Of a DNA stretch of 64,000 nucleotides, positions 40,022 to 50,026 are shown one piece after another. Origin of the DNA: Mesorhizobium sp. WSM4904 (GTDB taxonomy: Bacteria > Pseudomonadota > Alphaproteobacteria > Rhizobiales > Rhizobiaceae); assembly GCF_029674545.1 (NCBI RefSeq), contig NZ_CP121354.1:4349001-4413000 (forward strand), read 5' to 3'. The position numbers and the translations under genes are program-made. The stretch's first letter is position 1; each line of letters starts with the position of its first letter. The notes under the pieces were generated by a model. That model made no database searches. It was not told the origin of the DNA and saw nothing but the letters and a program-made list of their open reading frames with translations.

Positions 40022-40373
40022 GGCAAAGTTCTCCATTTTAAATAACTAATAAATAGATTCATTATTTTACATTGCGCTGAAAAGCATTAGCAATACAGAA
40101 TATATTTGAAATAATGTGAGGTCGTTCACAGACGAAAGTTCAATTTTCAGATTGCCGCGTCTTTTGCGAGATCCGCATAAGCTGTAATGTGTGCCCTGGA
40201 TCAATTCCAGGAAAGTGCGGGCGATTTTCCGTTCGCGATCGTTTAAGGCTAGTACTTAGAGCAGATCGGCGAAGCGTCAAAGGAACTGCTCTCGGGAACG
40301 ACAGGGACAGCGTTCGCAAAGCCGGCCGCCGCCACGACATGCCGTGCTGCAAGTCGTTACGACTTCCTGCCGC
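40022..40373. other. 352-bp gap between the M4 protease and pccB
   Basis: No gene is seen. The first 120 bp (40037-40150) are markedly AT-rich compared with the rest of the window and should contain the protease promoter on the minus strand. Around 40203-40240 lies a degenerate copy of the GGAAAGTG / TTTTCCGT type intergenic element. AGAGCAG (40258-40264) / CTGCTCT (40286-40292) and AAGTCG / CGACTT (40351-40365) are short inverted repeats, the latter close to the pccB stop. Confidence 0.5.
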
Positions 40374-41906
40374 TCACAGCGGGATGTTGTCGTGCTTCTT
40401 CCAGGGGTTCTGCATGTCCTTGTTGCGCAGCATGCGCAGCGCCCGCGCCACGCGGAGGCGGGTCGAATGCGGCATGATCACCTCATCGACATAGCCGCGT
40501 TCGGCCGCAACGAATGGCGACAGGAAGCGATCCTCGTAAGCCTTGGTGTGGGCCGCGATCTTTTCCGCGTTGCCGATATCCTTGCGATAGATGATCTCGA
40601 CCGCGCCCCTTGCGCCCATCACCGCGATCTGCGCCGTCGGCCAGGCATAATTCATGTCTCCGCGCAGGTGCTTTGACGCCATGACGTCGTAGGCGCCGCC
40701 ATAGGCCTTGCGGGTGATGACGGTGATCTTTGGCACGGTGGCCTCGGCATAGGCGAACAGCAGTTTGGCGCCATGCTTGATCAGCCCGCCATATTCCTGC
40801 GCGGTGCCTGGCAGGAAGCCCGGAACGTCGACGAAAGTGACGATCGGGATCGAGAAGCAATCGCAAAAACGCACGAAGCGCGCCGCCTTGCGGCTGGCGT
40901 CGGAATCCAGCACGCCCGCCAGCACCATCGGCTGGTTGGCGACGAAGCCGACTGTCCGACCGTCGACGCGGCCGAAGCCGGTGACGATGTTCTTGGCGAA
41001 ACTCGCCTGGATCTCGAAGAAGTCGCCCTCGTCGGCGACCTTCAGGATAAGTTCCTTGATGTCGTAGGGCTTGTTGGCGTTGTCCGGGATCAGCCGGTCG
41101 AGCGAAAGATCGTGATCGGTCACCGGCTGGTAGCATTCGATCTCGGGAATCTCGGCCGTGTTGGAGGCCGGCAGCAGATCGATCAGCCGGCGCATCTGCA
41201 AAAGGGCCTCGACGTCGTTGTCATAGGCGCCGTCGGCGATGGAAGACCTGGTCGTATGCACAGTGGCGCCGCCGAGGCTCTCGGCCGTAACCGTCTCGTT
41301 GGTCACCGTCTTCACCACATCCGGCCCGGTGACGAACATGTAGGAGGTGTCGCGCACCATGAAGATGAAGTCGGTCATGGCGGGCGAATAGACGTCGCCG
41401 CCGGCGCAGGGACCCATGATCAGCGAGATCTGCGGGATGACGCCTGAGGCGAGCACGTTGCGCTGGAAGATCTCGGCATAGCCGCCGAGCGCCGCCACGC
41501 CCTCCTGGATGCGGGCGCCGCCGGCATCGTAGAGGCCGATGATCGGCGCGCGGTTGCGCAGCGCCATCTCCTGGACCTTGACCACCTTCTCGGCATGCGC
41601 TTCCGACAGCGAGCCGCCGAAGACGGTGAAATCCTTGGCGAAGAGATAGACAGGCCGCCCGTTGACCGTGCCCCAGCCGGTGACGACGCCGTCGCCTGCG
41701 ATTTTGGTCTTCTCCATGCCGAAATCGGTGGAGCGGTGCTCGACATACATGTCGAACTCCTCGAACGACCCTTCGTCGAGGAACACCTCGATGCGCTCGC
41801 GGGCGGTCAGCTTGCCCTTCTTGTGCTGGGCCTCGATCCGCTCCTTGCCGCCACCCATGCGGGCGATCTCGCGGCGACGCTCGAGTTCCTTCAGCACGTC
41901 CTTCAT
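40374..41906 (-). CDS. pccB: propionyl-CoA carboxylase beta subunit (carboxyltransferase)
   Basis: A 510-residue acyl-CoA carboxyltransferase. [24 protein letters not shown] is the family start (ATG 41906); a reading from 41963 adds an unrelated extension. Oxyanion-hole glycine motifs are visible in [22 protein letters not shown] and [23 protein letters not shown], and the C-terminal crotonase repeat in [27 protein letters not shown]. The length equals PccB of Rhizobiales. The biotin carboxylase partner PccA is not in the window. The promoter region carries a TTGCA / TGCAA palindrome. Confidence 0.93.
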   Translation of the reverse strand: MKDVLKELERRREIARMGGGKERIEAQHKKGKLTARERIEVFLDEGSFEEFDMYVEHRSTDFGMEKTKIAGDGVVTGWGTVNGRPVYLFAKDFTVFGGSLSEAHAEKVVKVQEMALRNRAPIIGLYDAGGARIQEGVAALGGYAEIFQRNVLASGVIPQISLIMGPCAGGDVYSPAMTDFIFMVRDTSYMFVTGPDVVKTVTNETVTAESLGGATVHTTRSSIADGAYDNDVEALLQMRRLIDLLPASNTAEIPEIECYQPVTDHDLSLDRLIPDNANKPYDIKELILKVADEGDFFEIQASFAKNIVTGFGRVDGRTVGFVANQPMVLAGVLDSDASRKAARFVRFCDCFSIPIVTFVDVPGFLPGTAQEYGGLIKHGAKLLFAYAEATVPKITVITRKAYGGAYDVMASKHLRGDMNYAWPTAQIAVMGARGAVEIIYRKDIGNAEKIAAHTKAYEDRFLSPFVAAERGYVDEVIMPHSTRLRVARALRMLRNKDMQNPWKKHDNIPL

Positions 41907-41975
41907 CGCTGCCCCCAAAAAGGAAAGGTGATTTGTGGTAATCGGGAGGGCAGGGGAGCGCAAGCACCGTGTTTT

Positions 41976-41990
41976 TGTTGCATTGCAACA
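41976..41990. promoter_or_regulatory. TTGCAA-type palindrome upstream of pccB
   Basis: TGTTGCA and TGCAACA flank one central T, an exact 7-1-7 inverted repeat 70-84 bp before the pccB start. Regulators of propionyl-CoA metabolism of the ScfR/PccR/RamB type bind TTTGCAA-like sequences, so this is a possible site, though the arrangement differs from the published double TTTGCAAA motif. Confidence 0.45.
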
Positions 41991-42280
41991 TCACCGCTTG
42001 CATTTCAGGCCGGACTCGGCCATATGCGGCGGCATAGGCGCTTGGGCCGGTTTGTCCGGCTTTCTCCACGAATGAGACTGGTTGCGTCTGTTTTCCCTCT
42101 TTCCGGTTGATCGGCAAGGTGGCGAAAGAGCCCCGGGAGCATGAAGCTCGCGGGCACGACAGCGCAGCCGCGCGGACGCTTCCGTCCGCCGCCTTGTCGT
42201 TTCCTGACAATTTTCGACGGCAGGTTGCGCCCTGCCGCCATCGCTGTTTGCGGCATCGAGCCGCGTGAAAGAAGATTATT
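41991..42280. other. gene-free region between the pccB palindrome and the DEAD-box helicase
   Basis: This is most of the 374-bp divergent gap 41907-42280. It must hold the helicase promoter and a possible long leader, as is common for cold-responsive DEAD-box genes. GGCAGGTTGCGCCCTGCCGCC near 42220-42240 can form a small hairpin close to the start. Nothing else is recognisable. Confidence 0.35.
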
Positions 42281-43729
<1,449 letters not shown>

Positions 43730-43756
43730 GTCCTCGCCAAGGCTTGATCGAAATAG

Positions 43757-43796
43757 GAAAACGGCCGAAGCAACGTTCCGGCCGTTTTCGTTTCCT
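43757..43796. terminator. terminator between the helicase and hydrolase genes
   Basis: GAAAACGGCCG (43757-43767) pairs with CGGCCGTTTTC (43779-43789), then GTTTCC. Flanked by A- and T-rich bases on both sides, it can serve both converging genes. Confidence 0.85.
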
Positions 43797-43807
43797 TGGT
43801 TCGATTG

Positions 43808-44782
43808 CTACGGCATCAATGCCTTCACCCACACCACGATCCGCTGGGCGAGAAAGGCTGTAGTCTGCGGCGACAGCGCATCGCCGGCAATGACATGGTT
43901 GTCCGGATCGCCGGTATCGTCGACCGGCACCAGTTCGTGCGGACCGCCCCAGCGGCCGGCGATCTCTCGGGTTCGGTCAGGCCGCACCACTTTGTCGGCG
44001 TCCGAGAAGATGAACAGGGCAGGGGTGGTCGCCTTTTCGACCGGCGCGCCATAGGCGAGATTGGTGAGTGCCGCCATCGGCAGCGTCGCCGACATGGGAT
44101 ATTTGGTGGTCCAGAATTTTTCATGCAGCGCGTTGCGCGCGGGAAAGCTGCGTTCCCTGCCGCCGACGAGCTCGGCGATCTCTCTGCCCCAGGGCATGGT
44201 CAGGATCTCGGCGCCGGACGCCTTGACGCCGAAATTCGGCGAGATGAACGCGATCGCCGCGACGCCGTCGGAGGCGCCCGGCTGTGTTGCCGCCCAGGTC
44301 GCCAATGAGCCGCCGGTCGAGGTGGCGATCACGATCACCTTGTCGCCGATCGCGCGGCCGATCGCCAGCGCCTCTTCATAGTCGTTGATCCAGGCATTGA
44401 CGCTACTTTCGGCCATGGCCGCGCCGTCCTGCCCGTGGCCGGTCAGGCGGGTGTAGAAGAGGTTGGCGCCGAGTTCGTCGGCGACATCGTCCGGAAGCGG
44501 GCGGACCTCGCCCTTCGATGCCGAAAAGCCATGGATGTAGACGATCGCAAGCTTCGTCTTGGCGTGAACCAGCGGGTTGGCCCAGATGATCTCCTTGTCC
44601 AGCCCGTCGCGGATATTGGGCACCGCGGCTTCCTCGCGCGCCAGATAGGCCTGCGGATCGTCGCCGATCACCGAAGGATCGAAGCGGATCGTCGTGTCGG
44701 CCGCCACGCGTGGGCCGAGGAAGAAACCTGCGACAAGGATGACGGCGAGACCAAGTATCGAAAGCACGATCCGCCGCCCCAT
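43808..44782 (-). CDS. alpha/beta hydrolase with N-terminal membrane anchor or signal
   Basis: A 324-residue protein with a hydrophobic N-terminus (MGRRIVLSILGLAVILVAGFFLG) that is either a signal or an anchor. The hydrolase core contains LAIVYIHGFSASKGE (oxyanion region) and VIVIATSTGGSLATWAA, where the nucleophile elbow is A-T-S-T-G rather than G-x-S-x-G. The catalytic Asp and His are probably in FIFSDADKVV and DPDNHVIAGDA. ATG 44782 has GGAG seven bases upstream; TTG 44794 is an alternative. Substrate unknown. Confidence 0.8.
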   Translation of the reverse strand: MGRRIVLSILGLAVILVAGFFLGPRVAADTTIRFDPSVIGDDPQAYLAREEAAVPNIRDGLDKEIIWANPLVHAKTKLAIVYIHGFSASKGEVRPLPDDVADELGANLFYTRLTGHGQDGAAMAESSVNAWINDYEEALAIGRAIGDKVIVIATSTGGSLATWAATQPGASDGVAAIAFISPNFGVKASGAEILTMPWGREIAELVGGRERSFPARNALHEKFWTTKYPMSATLPMAALTNLAYGAPVEKATTPALFIFSDADKVVRPDRTREIAGRWGGPHELVPVDDTGDPDNHVIAGDALSPQTTAFLAQRIVVWVKALMP

Positions 44783-44852
44783 CGCCGACTCCAAGCAACA
44801 ATTCTCAACCTATGGCGGTGCCTGCCGAGAGGCAATCGCCCTTCGCCTTAGC

Positions 44853-44953
44853 GCATGTCGCGCAAACTGTGGAGCGGTTTTGCGAAAACGACATGCATAG
44901 AAACAAAGGCTTAAAAGCGCGTCGCCTGAATCCGTTTCAGCGCGGCGCGCTTT
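44853..44953. repeat. composite rhizobial intergenic palindromes
   Basis: Two adjacent stem-loops: GCATGTCG (44853-44860) with CGACATGC (44889-44896), and AAAGCGCG (44914-44921) with CGCGCTTT (44946-44953). The first has the GCATGTCG...TTTTGCGAAAACGACATGC form familiar from many Rhizobiales intergenic regions. The second reaches two bases into the stop codon of the SDR gene. Confidence 0.65.
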
Positions 44954-45800
44954 AGGTTGCCTTGTCCGCTGACGGAGCTTTTTTGCTCGGCATCTTGCGG
45001 TCGAAATACAACGGTCGCGCCCACCAGCTGGTGGTCAGCCCGATCACCAGTCGGCCGAAGGGCCGCGGCAGCAGGCCAAGCAGCTTCAGCGGCCAGCTGA
45101 TGTGATAGGGGAAGGTGACTTCGAACCCTCCCTTCCTGATGCCGCGCGCCATGCGCCGCGACGCCCGGTGCACGGGCATCAGACCCGGCATCGGCAGCAT
45201 GTTCTTCTCGGTCAGCGGCGTATCGACGAAGCCCGGATTCATCACTTGGATGCGGATGTTCATCTTGTCGAAGTCGTATTTCAGCGATTCCGCCAGGATG
45301 TTGATCGCCGCCTTGGTGCCGCCATAGGCGGCGGTGGTCGGCCAGCCGGAATAAGCCGTCACCGATCCGACCAGGACGACATGCCCGCGCCCTCTCGTGC
45401 GCATATAATCGACCACGGGCACCAGACCGTTGACGATGCCGAAATAGTTGACGGCGAAGGATCGGTGAAAATCGCGCACCACGAGGTGCTCGCCGGGAGT
45501 GGCGATGTAGTTGCCGGCGTTGAAGACGGCGAGCACGATCGGCCCCATCTCCGTCTCGATGGCGGCGGCCGTCCGCGCCATCCCGTCTTCATCGGTCACA
45601 TCGCAGGGGAATGACCTCACATGGCCGGCCATCTGCGCCGTCTCGACCAGCAGCGTCTCGACCGGATCGCTCGGCAGCGCCGTCACCGCGATGGTATAGC
45701 CCTGCCTTGCGAGATCCTTGGCCAGCGCACGACCGAGACCGCTGCTGCCGCCCGTGATCCAGGCGACACCGTCTTTCGGGTTGGCCCGGTAGAGTGTCAT
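44952..45800 (-). CDS. SDR-family NAD(P)-dependent oxidoreductase
   Basis: A 282-residue short-chain dehydrogenase/reductase. The cofactor motif is TGGSSGLGRALAKDLA (TGxxxGxG, about residues 16-31), N-A-G occurs in VFNAGNY, and the catalytic Ser...YxxxK in VGSVTAYSGWPTTAAYGGTKAA. A C-terminal hydrophobic/basic part (ISWPLKLLGLLPRPFGRLVIGL) suggests membrane association. ATG 45800 with AGGACTTTCA upstream is preferred over a reading from 45920. Substrate unknown. Confidence 0.85.
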   Translation of the reverse strand: MTLYRANPKDGVAWITGGSSGLGRALAKDLARQGYTIAVTALPSDPVETLLVETAQMAGHVRSFPCDVTDEDGMARTAAAIETEMGPIVLAVFNAGNYIATPGEHLVVRDFHRSFAVNYFGIVNGLVPVVDYMRTRGRGHVVLVGSVTAYSGWPTTAAYGGTKAAINILAESLKYDFDKMNIRIQVMNPGFVDTPLTEKNMLPMPGLMPVHRASRRMARGIRKGGFEVTFPYHISWPLKLLGLLPRPFGRLVIGLTTSWWARPLYFDRKMPSKKAPSADKAT

Positions 45801-45827
45801 TGAAAGTCCTGCGAATTGTCTGGGTCG

Positions 45828-45923
45828 GCGCATGACCCCGAAAACCGGTACCGGTTTTCGGAAAGGAATCATGCGCCAGATTAAAGTCCTACAGCTTTGC
45901 GCGTCCGGTCGGACGCGCAAAGC
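45828..45923. repeat. composite rhizobial intergenic palindromes upstream of the SDR gene
   Basis: Outer arms GCGCATGA (45828-45835) and TCATGCGC (45869-45876) enclose an exact inner palindrome, CGAAAACCGG (45839-45848) / CCGGTTTTCG (45851-45860). A second stem follows: GCTTTGCGCGTCC (45894-45906) and its exact complement GGACGCGCAAAGC (45911-45923). The whole unit resembles a mosaic element common in Mesorhizobium intergenic DNA. Confidence 0.75.
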
Positions 45924-46095
45924 GTTAGTGCTCTAGCGGCGAAGAAATCGGATGAAAAGAGCGCTTTTGGGCAGATCGTCGAAATGATAGCGAAGATTGC
46001 AGCGTCCGGAATGCGACTGGACCAGGCAAAATCTTGCCTTGAAACCGCGGCTTCCGGTTTCTAGGGTCTCGACCGCACGCACAAAGGAATCCTGA

Positions 46096-47130
46096 ATGCC
46101 CCGTAATGTGATCGAAGCGATCGGCAATACACCCTTGATCCGACTCAACAAGGCTTCGGACGCGACCGGCTGCGAAATCCTGGGCAAGGCCGAATTCATG
46201 AATCCGGGGCAATCGGTCAAGGATCGTGCGGGCCTGTTCATCATCCGAGACGCCGAGCAGCGCGGGCTCTTGAAACCCGGCGGCGTCATCGTCGAAGGGA
46301 CCGCCGGCAACACCGGTATCGGCCTGACGCTTGTCGCCAAGGCGCTCGGCTACCGGACCGTCATCGTCATCCCCGACACGCAGAGCCAGGAAAAGAAGGA
46401 TACGATCAAGATCCTGGGGGCCGAGCTGATCGAAGTGCCGGCCGTGCCCTACAAGAACCCCAACAACTATGTGAAGCTGTCCGGGCGACTCGCCGAGCAA
46501 CTGGCGCGTTCGGAGCCGAACGGCGCGATCTGGGCGAACCAGTTCGACAATGTCGCCAACCGCGACGGCCATATCCGCACGACGGCGCAGGAGATCTGGA
46601 CCCAGACCGGCGGCAAGGTGGACGGTTTCGTTTCGGCGGTCGGCTCCGGCGGCACGCTCGCCGGCGTCGCGATCGGGCTCAAGGCCAAGAGCAAGGATGT
46701 CAAGATCGCGCTCGCCGATCCGCTGGGCGCCGCCCTCTACAGCTTCTACACCAGCGGCGAGCTGAAATCCGACGGCAGCTCGATCACCGAGGGCATCGGT
46801 CAGGGCCGCATCACCGCCAATCTCGAAGGGTTCACGCCGGACTTCTCCTACCAGATCCCGGACGAGGAGGCGCTGCCGATCATTTTCGACCTGATCCAGG
46901 AAGAGGGGCTCTGCGTCGGCGGATCGACGGGCATCAACATCGCCGGCGCCATCCGGCTGGCGCGCGAGCTTGGCCCCGGTCATACCATCGTGACGATCCT
47001 CGCCGACTACGGCACGCGCTACCAGACGAAGCTGTTCAATCCCGACTTCCTGCGCGGCAAGAACCTGCCGGTGCCGGGCTGGATGGAAGAAAGGGCCGAT
47101 ATCTCGGTGCCGTTCGAAGAGGTGGCTTGA
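46096..47130 (+). CDS. PLP-dependent cysteine synthase family protein (CysK-like)
   Basis: A 344-residue fold-type II PLP enzyme of the cysteine synthase family. The PLP lysine is in NPGQSVKDRAG (about residues 36-46). The substrate loop reads EGTAGNTGIG where canonical CysK has TSGNT, and the PLP phosphate loop SAVGSGGTLAG is intact. AAGGAATCCTGA precedes ATG 46096. It is the first gene of a tight series with alaX, sseA and a GNAT gene, which supports sulfur amino-acid metabolism. Cysteine synthase is the best guess; the altered loop leaves room for another substrate. Confidence 0.82.
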   Translation: MPRNVIEAIGNTPLIRLNKASDATGCEILGKAEFMNPGQSVKDRAGLFIIRDAEQRGLLKPGGVIVEGTAGNTGIGLTLVAKALGYRTVIVIPDTQSQEKKDTIKILGAELIEVPAVPYKNPNNYVKLSGRLAEQLARSEPNGAIWANQFDNVANRDGHIRTTAQEIWTQTGGKVDGFVSAVGSGGTLAGVAIGLKAKSKDVKIALADPLGAALYSFYTSGELKSDGSSITEGIGQGRITANLEGFTPDFSYQIPDEEALPIIFDLIQEEGLCVGGSTGINIAGAIRLARELGPGHTIVTILADYGTRYQTKLFNPDFLRGKNLPVPGWMEERADISVPFEEVA

Positions 47131-47873
47131 TGGCACGCAGAACCGAAGCGCTGTTCCGTGACGACGCCTATCTGAGGACGGCGGACGCACAGGTCGTCGC
47201 CATCAACGATCGCGGCGGCATTCTTCTTGATCGGACCATCTTCTACGCTACGTCGGGGGGACAGCCCGGCGATACCGGCATGCTCGAACTGGCCGATGGC
47301 AGCCGCATCGCGATCGCGGCAACCATCACCGGCGAGACCAAGGACGAGATCATCCATGTACCGGCGCCCGAACAGGCCATGCCGGTGGTCGGTGACAGGC
47401 TGAAGCTCGCCATCGATTGGGAGCGGCGGCATCTCTTGATGCGCATGCACGCCGCCTGCCATCTGCTCACCGTCGTCTGTCCGTTTCCGATCACCGGGGC
47501 GGCGGTCGCCGAGGACGACAGCCGCGTCGATTTCGACATTCCCGACGCCGGCTTCACCAAGGAGGATGTGACGGCGAGGTTAATGGAGCTTGTGCGCGCC
47601 GATCATCCGATCTTCACGCGACTGATCACCGACGAGGAATTGGCCGCCAATCCAGGCCTGGTGAAATCGAAGAACGTGCGGCCGCCCGCCGGCACCGGCA
47701 GGATCCGCCTGGTTTGCATCGGCGAGAATGCCTCGATCGACAGCCAGCCCTGCGGCGGCACCCATGTGAAGAGCACCGGCGAGGTCGGCGAGATCCACGT
47801 CGGCAAGATCGAGAAGAAGGGCCGCGAGAACCGGCGCTTCCGCATCCGCTTCGGACCGATGCCGGCGAATTGA
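47130..47873 (+). CDS. alanyl-tRNA editing protein (AlaX)
   Basis: A 247-residue trans-editing hydrolase that removes Ser or Gly from mischarged tRNA-Ala. The zinc site is complete: His107 and His111 in HAACH, Cys208 and His212 in CGGTH. The N-terminal beta-barrel part (ILLDRTIFYATSGGQPGDTG) marks the AlaX-M type. ATG 47130 overlaps the cysK stop (TGATG), so the two are translationally coupled. Confidence 0.9.
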   Translation: MARRTEALFRDDAYLRTADAQVVAINDRGGILLDRTIFYATSGGQPGDTGMLELADGSRIAIAATITGETKDEIIHVPAPEQAMPVVGDRLKLAIDWERRHLLMRMHAACHLLTVVCPFPITGAAVAEDDSRVDFDIPDAGFTKEDVTARLMELVRADHPIFTRLITDEELAANPGLVKSKNVRPPAGTGRIRLVCIGENASIDSQPCGGTHVKSTGEVGEIHVGKIEKKGRENRRFRIRFGPMPAN

Positions 47874-47919
47874 CGGGCAAAGACGGGCAGCGCCGCTAGA
47901 GGCGGACAGGAGCAGGAAA

Positions 47920-48771
47920 ATGGCCGAAGACAGCCCTTTCATCGTCGACGCGGACTGGCTCGAGAAGCGATTGGGAACGCCGGGGCTCACCATCATCGAC
48001 GCCTCCTGGTACCTGCCGACGCAGCAGCGCAACGCCCACGCGGAATATGTCGCCGCCCATATCCCCGGCGCCCGCTTTCTCGATCAGGACGCCGTTTCGG
48101 ACCCGGATTCGAAGCTGCCGCATACATTGGCGTCGCCCCAGTACTTCGCGCAATATGTCGGCTCCATGGGCGTTTCTGCCGACGACACTATCGTCGTCTA
48201 TGACGGTCCGGGGCTGTTTTCGGCGCCGCGCGCCTGGTGGATGTTCCGGGTCATGGGCGTCTTCCAGGTCTACATCCTGAACGGCGGCTTCGACCGCTGG
48301 AGGGAGGAAGGGCGGCCGGTGACGGCGGAGCCGACCAAAACAGCGCCTTGCGTCTTTTACGCCGATTTCGATGCGGCCAGGGTCGTCAGCCTTGACGAGA
48401 TGCGCCGGATCGTTGGAAGCGGAGAAAGCCAGATCGCCGATGCGCGTTCTCCCGGACGTTTCGCCGGAACCGATCCGGAACCGCGTCCTGGCGTCCGTTC
48501 AGGCCATATGCCGGGCGCCCACAACGTCCCGGTCGCCGCGCTTGCCGAGAATGGCGAGCTGCTGCCCAAGGACCGCTTGCGCAAGGTGCTCGAGGATGCC
48601 GGCATCGACCTTTCAAAGCCGGTCGTCACCTCGTGCGGATCGGGCATCACCGCGGCGGCGATCTCGCTGGCGCTGGAGACGGTTGGCCATACCGACAACA
48701 GGCTTTACGACGGCTCATGGACCGAATGGGGCGGCCTCAGCGACACGCCCGTCGTGACGGGCAAGGAATGA
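47920..48771 (+). CDS. sseA: 3-mercaptopyruvate sulfurtransferase
   Basis: A 283-residue two-domain rhodanese. The active-site loop is CGSGIT with Cys239, the CG[S/T]G[V/I]T pattern of mercaptopyruvate sulfurtransferases rather than the CRKGVT loop of thiosulfate sulfurtransferases. The inactive N-terminal rhodanese domain contains HIPGARFLDQDAVSD. GACAGGAGCAGGAAA precedes ATG 47920. It overlaps the next gene by four bases. Confidence 0.92.
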   Translation: MAEDSPFIVDADWLEKRLGTPGLTIIDASWYLPTQQRNAHAEYVAAHIPGARFLDQDAVSDPDSKLPHTLASPQYFAQYVGSMGVSADDTIVVYDGPGLFSAPRAWWMFRVMGVFQVYILNGGFDRWREEGRPVTAEPTKTAPCVFYADFDAARVVSLDEMRRIVGSGESQIADARSPGRFAGTDPEPRPGVRSGHMPGAHNVPVAALAENGELLPKDRLRKVLEDAGIDLSKPVVTSCGSGITAAAISLALETVGHTDNRLYDGSWTEWGGLSDTPVVTGKE

Positions 48772-49340
48772 CGGCGATGGAAAACGGTGTGCCGAAGGAT
48801 ATCGAGGTCATGGTGACATTCCTCGAGATGCACGCGCCGCCGGCCTTGTCGCCGCCGCTGCCTTACAACCGTCAGATCGCGCTGCTGAAGACCAAGGACA
48901 TCCCGCTGCATTTCTACCGCTACCTGATGGATCGGGTCGGGCGCAAATGGCACTGGGTCAACGTGCTCAGACTGAGCGACGAGGAACTGGCCGCCGGCCT
49001 GCATCGCGAGGACCGCGACATCAGGGTGCTCTACCTCGACGGCTCCCCCGCCGGCTTCTTCGATCTCAAGCCGCATTTGCCGGACGAAGTGGAACTCGCC
49101 TATTTCGGCATGATGGAACATGCGCACGGCCAGGGCATCGGCCGCTGGTTCCTGGGCGCTGCTATCTCCGCCGCATGGTCGTATGGACCGAAGCGCGTCA
49201 CGGTGCAGACCTGCACGCTCGACCATCCGGCGGCGCTGCCGCTTTACCAGAAGCTCGGCTTCACGCCGGTGGCGCAGAAGAGGGAGGTCGTTCATCCAAT
49301 GACCTTCGCCGAGCGCTCGGCGAGCGTGATGAGGCCGTAG
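48768..49340 (+). CDS. GNAT-family N-acetyltransferase
   Basis: A 190-residue acetyltransferase. The acetyl-CoA loop is visible in MMEHAHGQGIGRWFLGAAISAAW (Q/R-x-x-G-x-G/A region, about 118-140), and TLDHPAALPLYQKLGFTPVAQKRE is the typical C-terminal motif. ATG 48768 overlaps the sseA stop (ATGA); ATG 48777, three codons later, has AAGGAA at better spacing and is equally possible. Probably the last gene of the cysK-alaX-sseA unit; substrate unknown. Confidence 0.87.
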   Translation: MTAMENGVPKDIEVMVTFLEMHAPPALSPPLPYNRQIALLKTKDIPLHFYRYLMDRVGRKWHWVNVLRLSDEELAAGLHREDRDIRVLYLDGSPAGFFDLKPHLPDEVELAYFGMMEHAHGQGIGRWFLGAAISAAWSYGPKRVTVQTCTLDHPAALPLYQKLGFTPVAQKREVVHPMTFAERSASVMRP

Positions 49341-49394
49341 TCAGAGGGCAAAGAGGGCGCCGGGGAGCCGATCCGGTCGACTGCGTCGAAGCGC

Positions 49395-49805
49395 CTACGC
49401 CACCGGCGGCGGCTGGCCCTCGAAGGTCGGCAGCGAGGTGTCGATGCATGCCCAGGGCGGCGCCTTGATCGTCCAGATCGTCGCTGCGGGCCGTATCATG
49501 TTCGGATCGTCGAGCGTGCCAGCGCGCACGAAGATCAGATGCGGGCGCGACTCCGCCTCGCTGAAAAGATGCACTCCGCAGGCTGGGCAGAAGCGTCGGT
49601 GCATCCTGTTGCCGCTGTCAGCCGCGCTTTCGTAATCGCGCGTCTCACCCGCGACCCTGAAGCGCGCCGTCAAGAAGCAGACGCTCACCGCCGCATTGCC
49701 GGCCGCAATATACTGGCAGAAGCGGCACCAACACAGACGTGCGGTGATCGGCTCGGCGCGGCTCTCGTAGCGGACTGCGCCGCACAGACATCCCCCGGTG
49801 ATCAT
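49395..49805 (-). CDS. GFA family protein (glutathione-dependent formaldehyde-activating type fold)
   Basis: A 136-residue zinc-binding protein of the Gfa/CENP-V family. Cysteine motifs GGCLCGAVRYE (residues 4-14), LCWCRFCQ (about 24-31) and FCPACGVHLF (about 72-81) are present. Family members include glutathione-dependent enzymes, but many have no known activity and this one should not be assumed to activate formaldehyde. No strong ribosome binding site is visible. Convergent with the GNAT gene. Confidence 0.87.
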   Translation of the reverse strand: MITGGCLCGAVRYESRAEPITARLCWCRFCQYIAAGNAAVSVCFLTARFRVAGETRDYESAADSGNRMHRRFCPACGVHLFSEAESRPHLIFVRAGTLDDPNMIRPAATIWTIKAPPWACIDTSLPTFEGQPPPVA

Positions 49806-50026
49806 GCTCGGACCATCGCCAGATTTCCAGCCGCCAGCCCACCACAGCGATCATCATGGCGCGGAGCGCCCCGTCTGGCGAGTCCGATAACTCCGGTGTC
49901 GTGATTTCGGGTTCCTAATATTTCGATCTTGCGCTCCGAGCGACGCGCGGACCGCTTGGCAGGAATCGGGTGGGAGATACGGTCGCGCTGGCATAATTTC
50001 CGGGCAACGACGCCGGAGATTTAGCC

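Noticed and set aside
37322..40045. Plus-strand open frame of 907 codons opposite the glycosyltransferase, inhibitor and protease genes
   Set aside because: High GC content keeps the antisense frame open. It has no ribosome binding site, no recognisable domain and a composition dominated by Arg, Gly and Ala, whereas the opposite strand encodes clear families.
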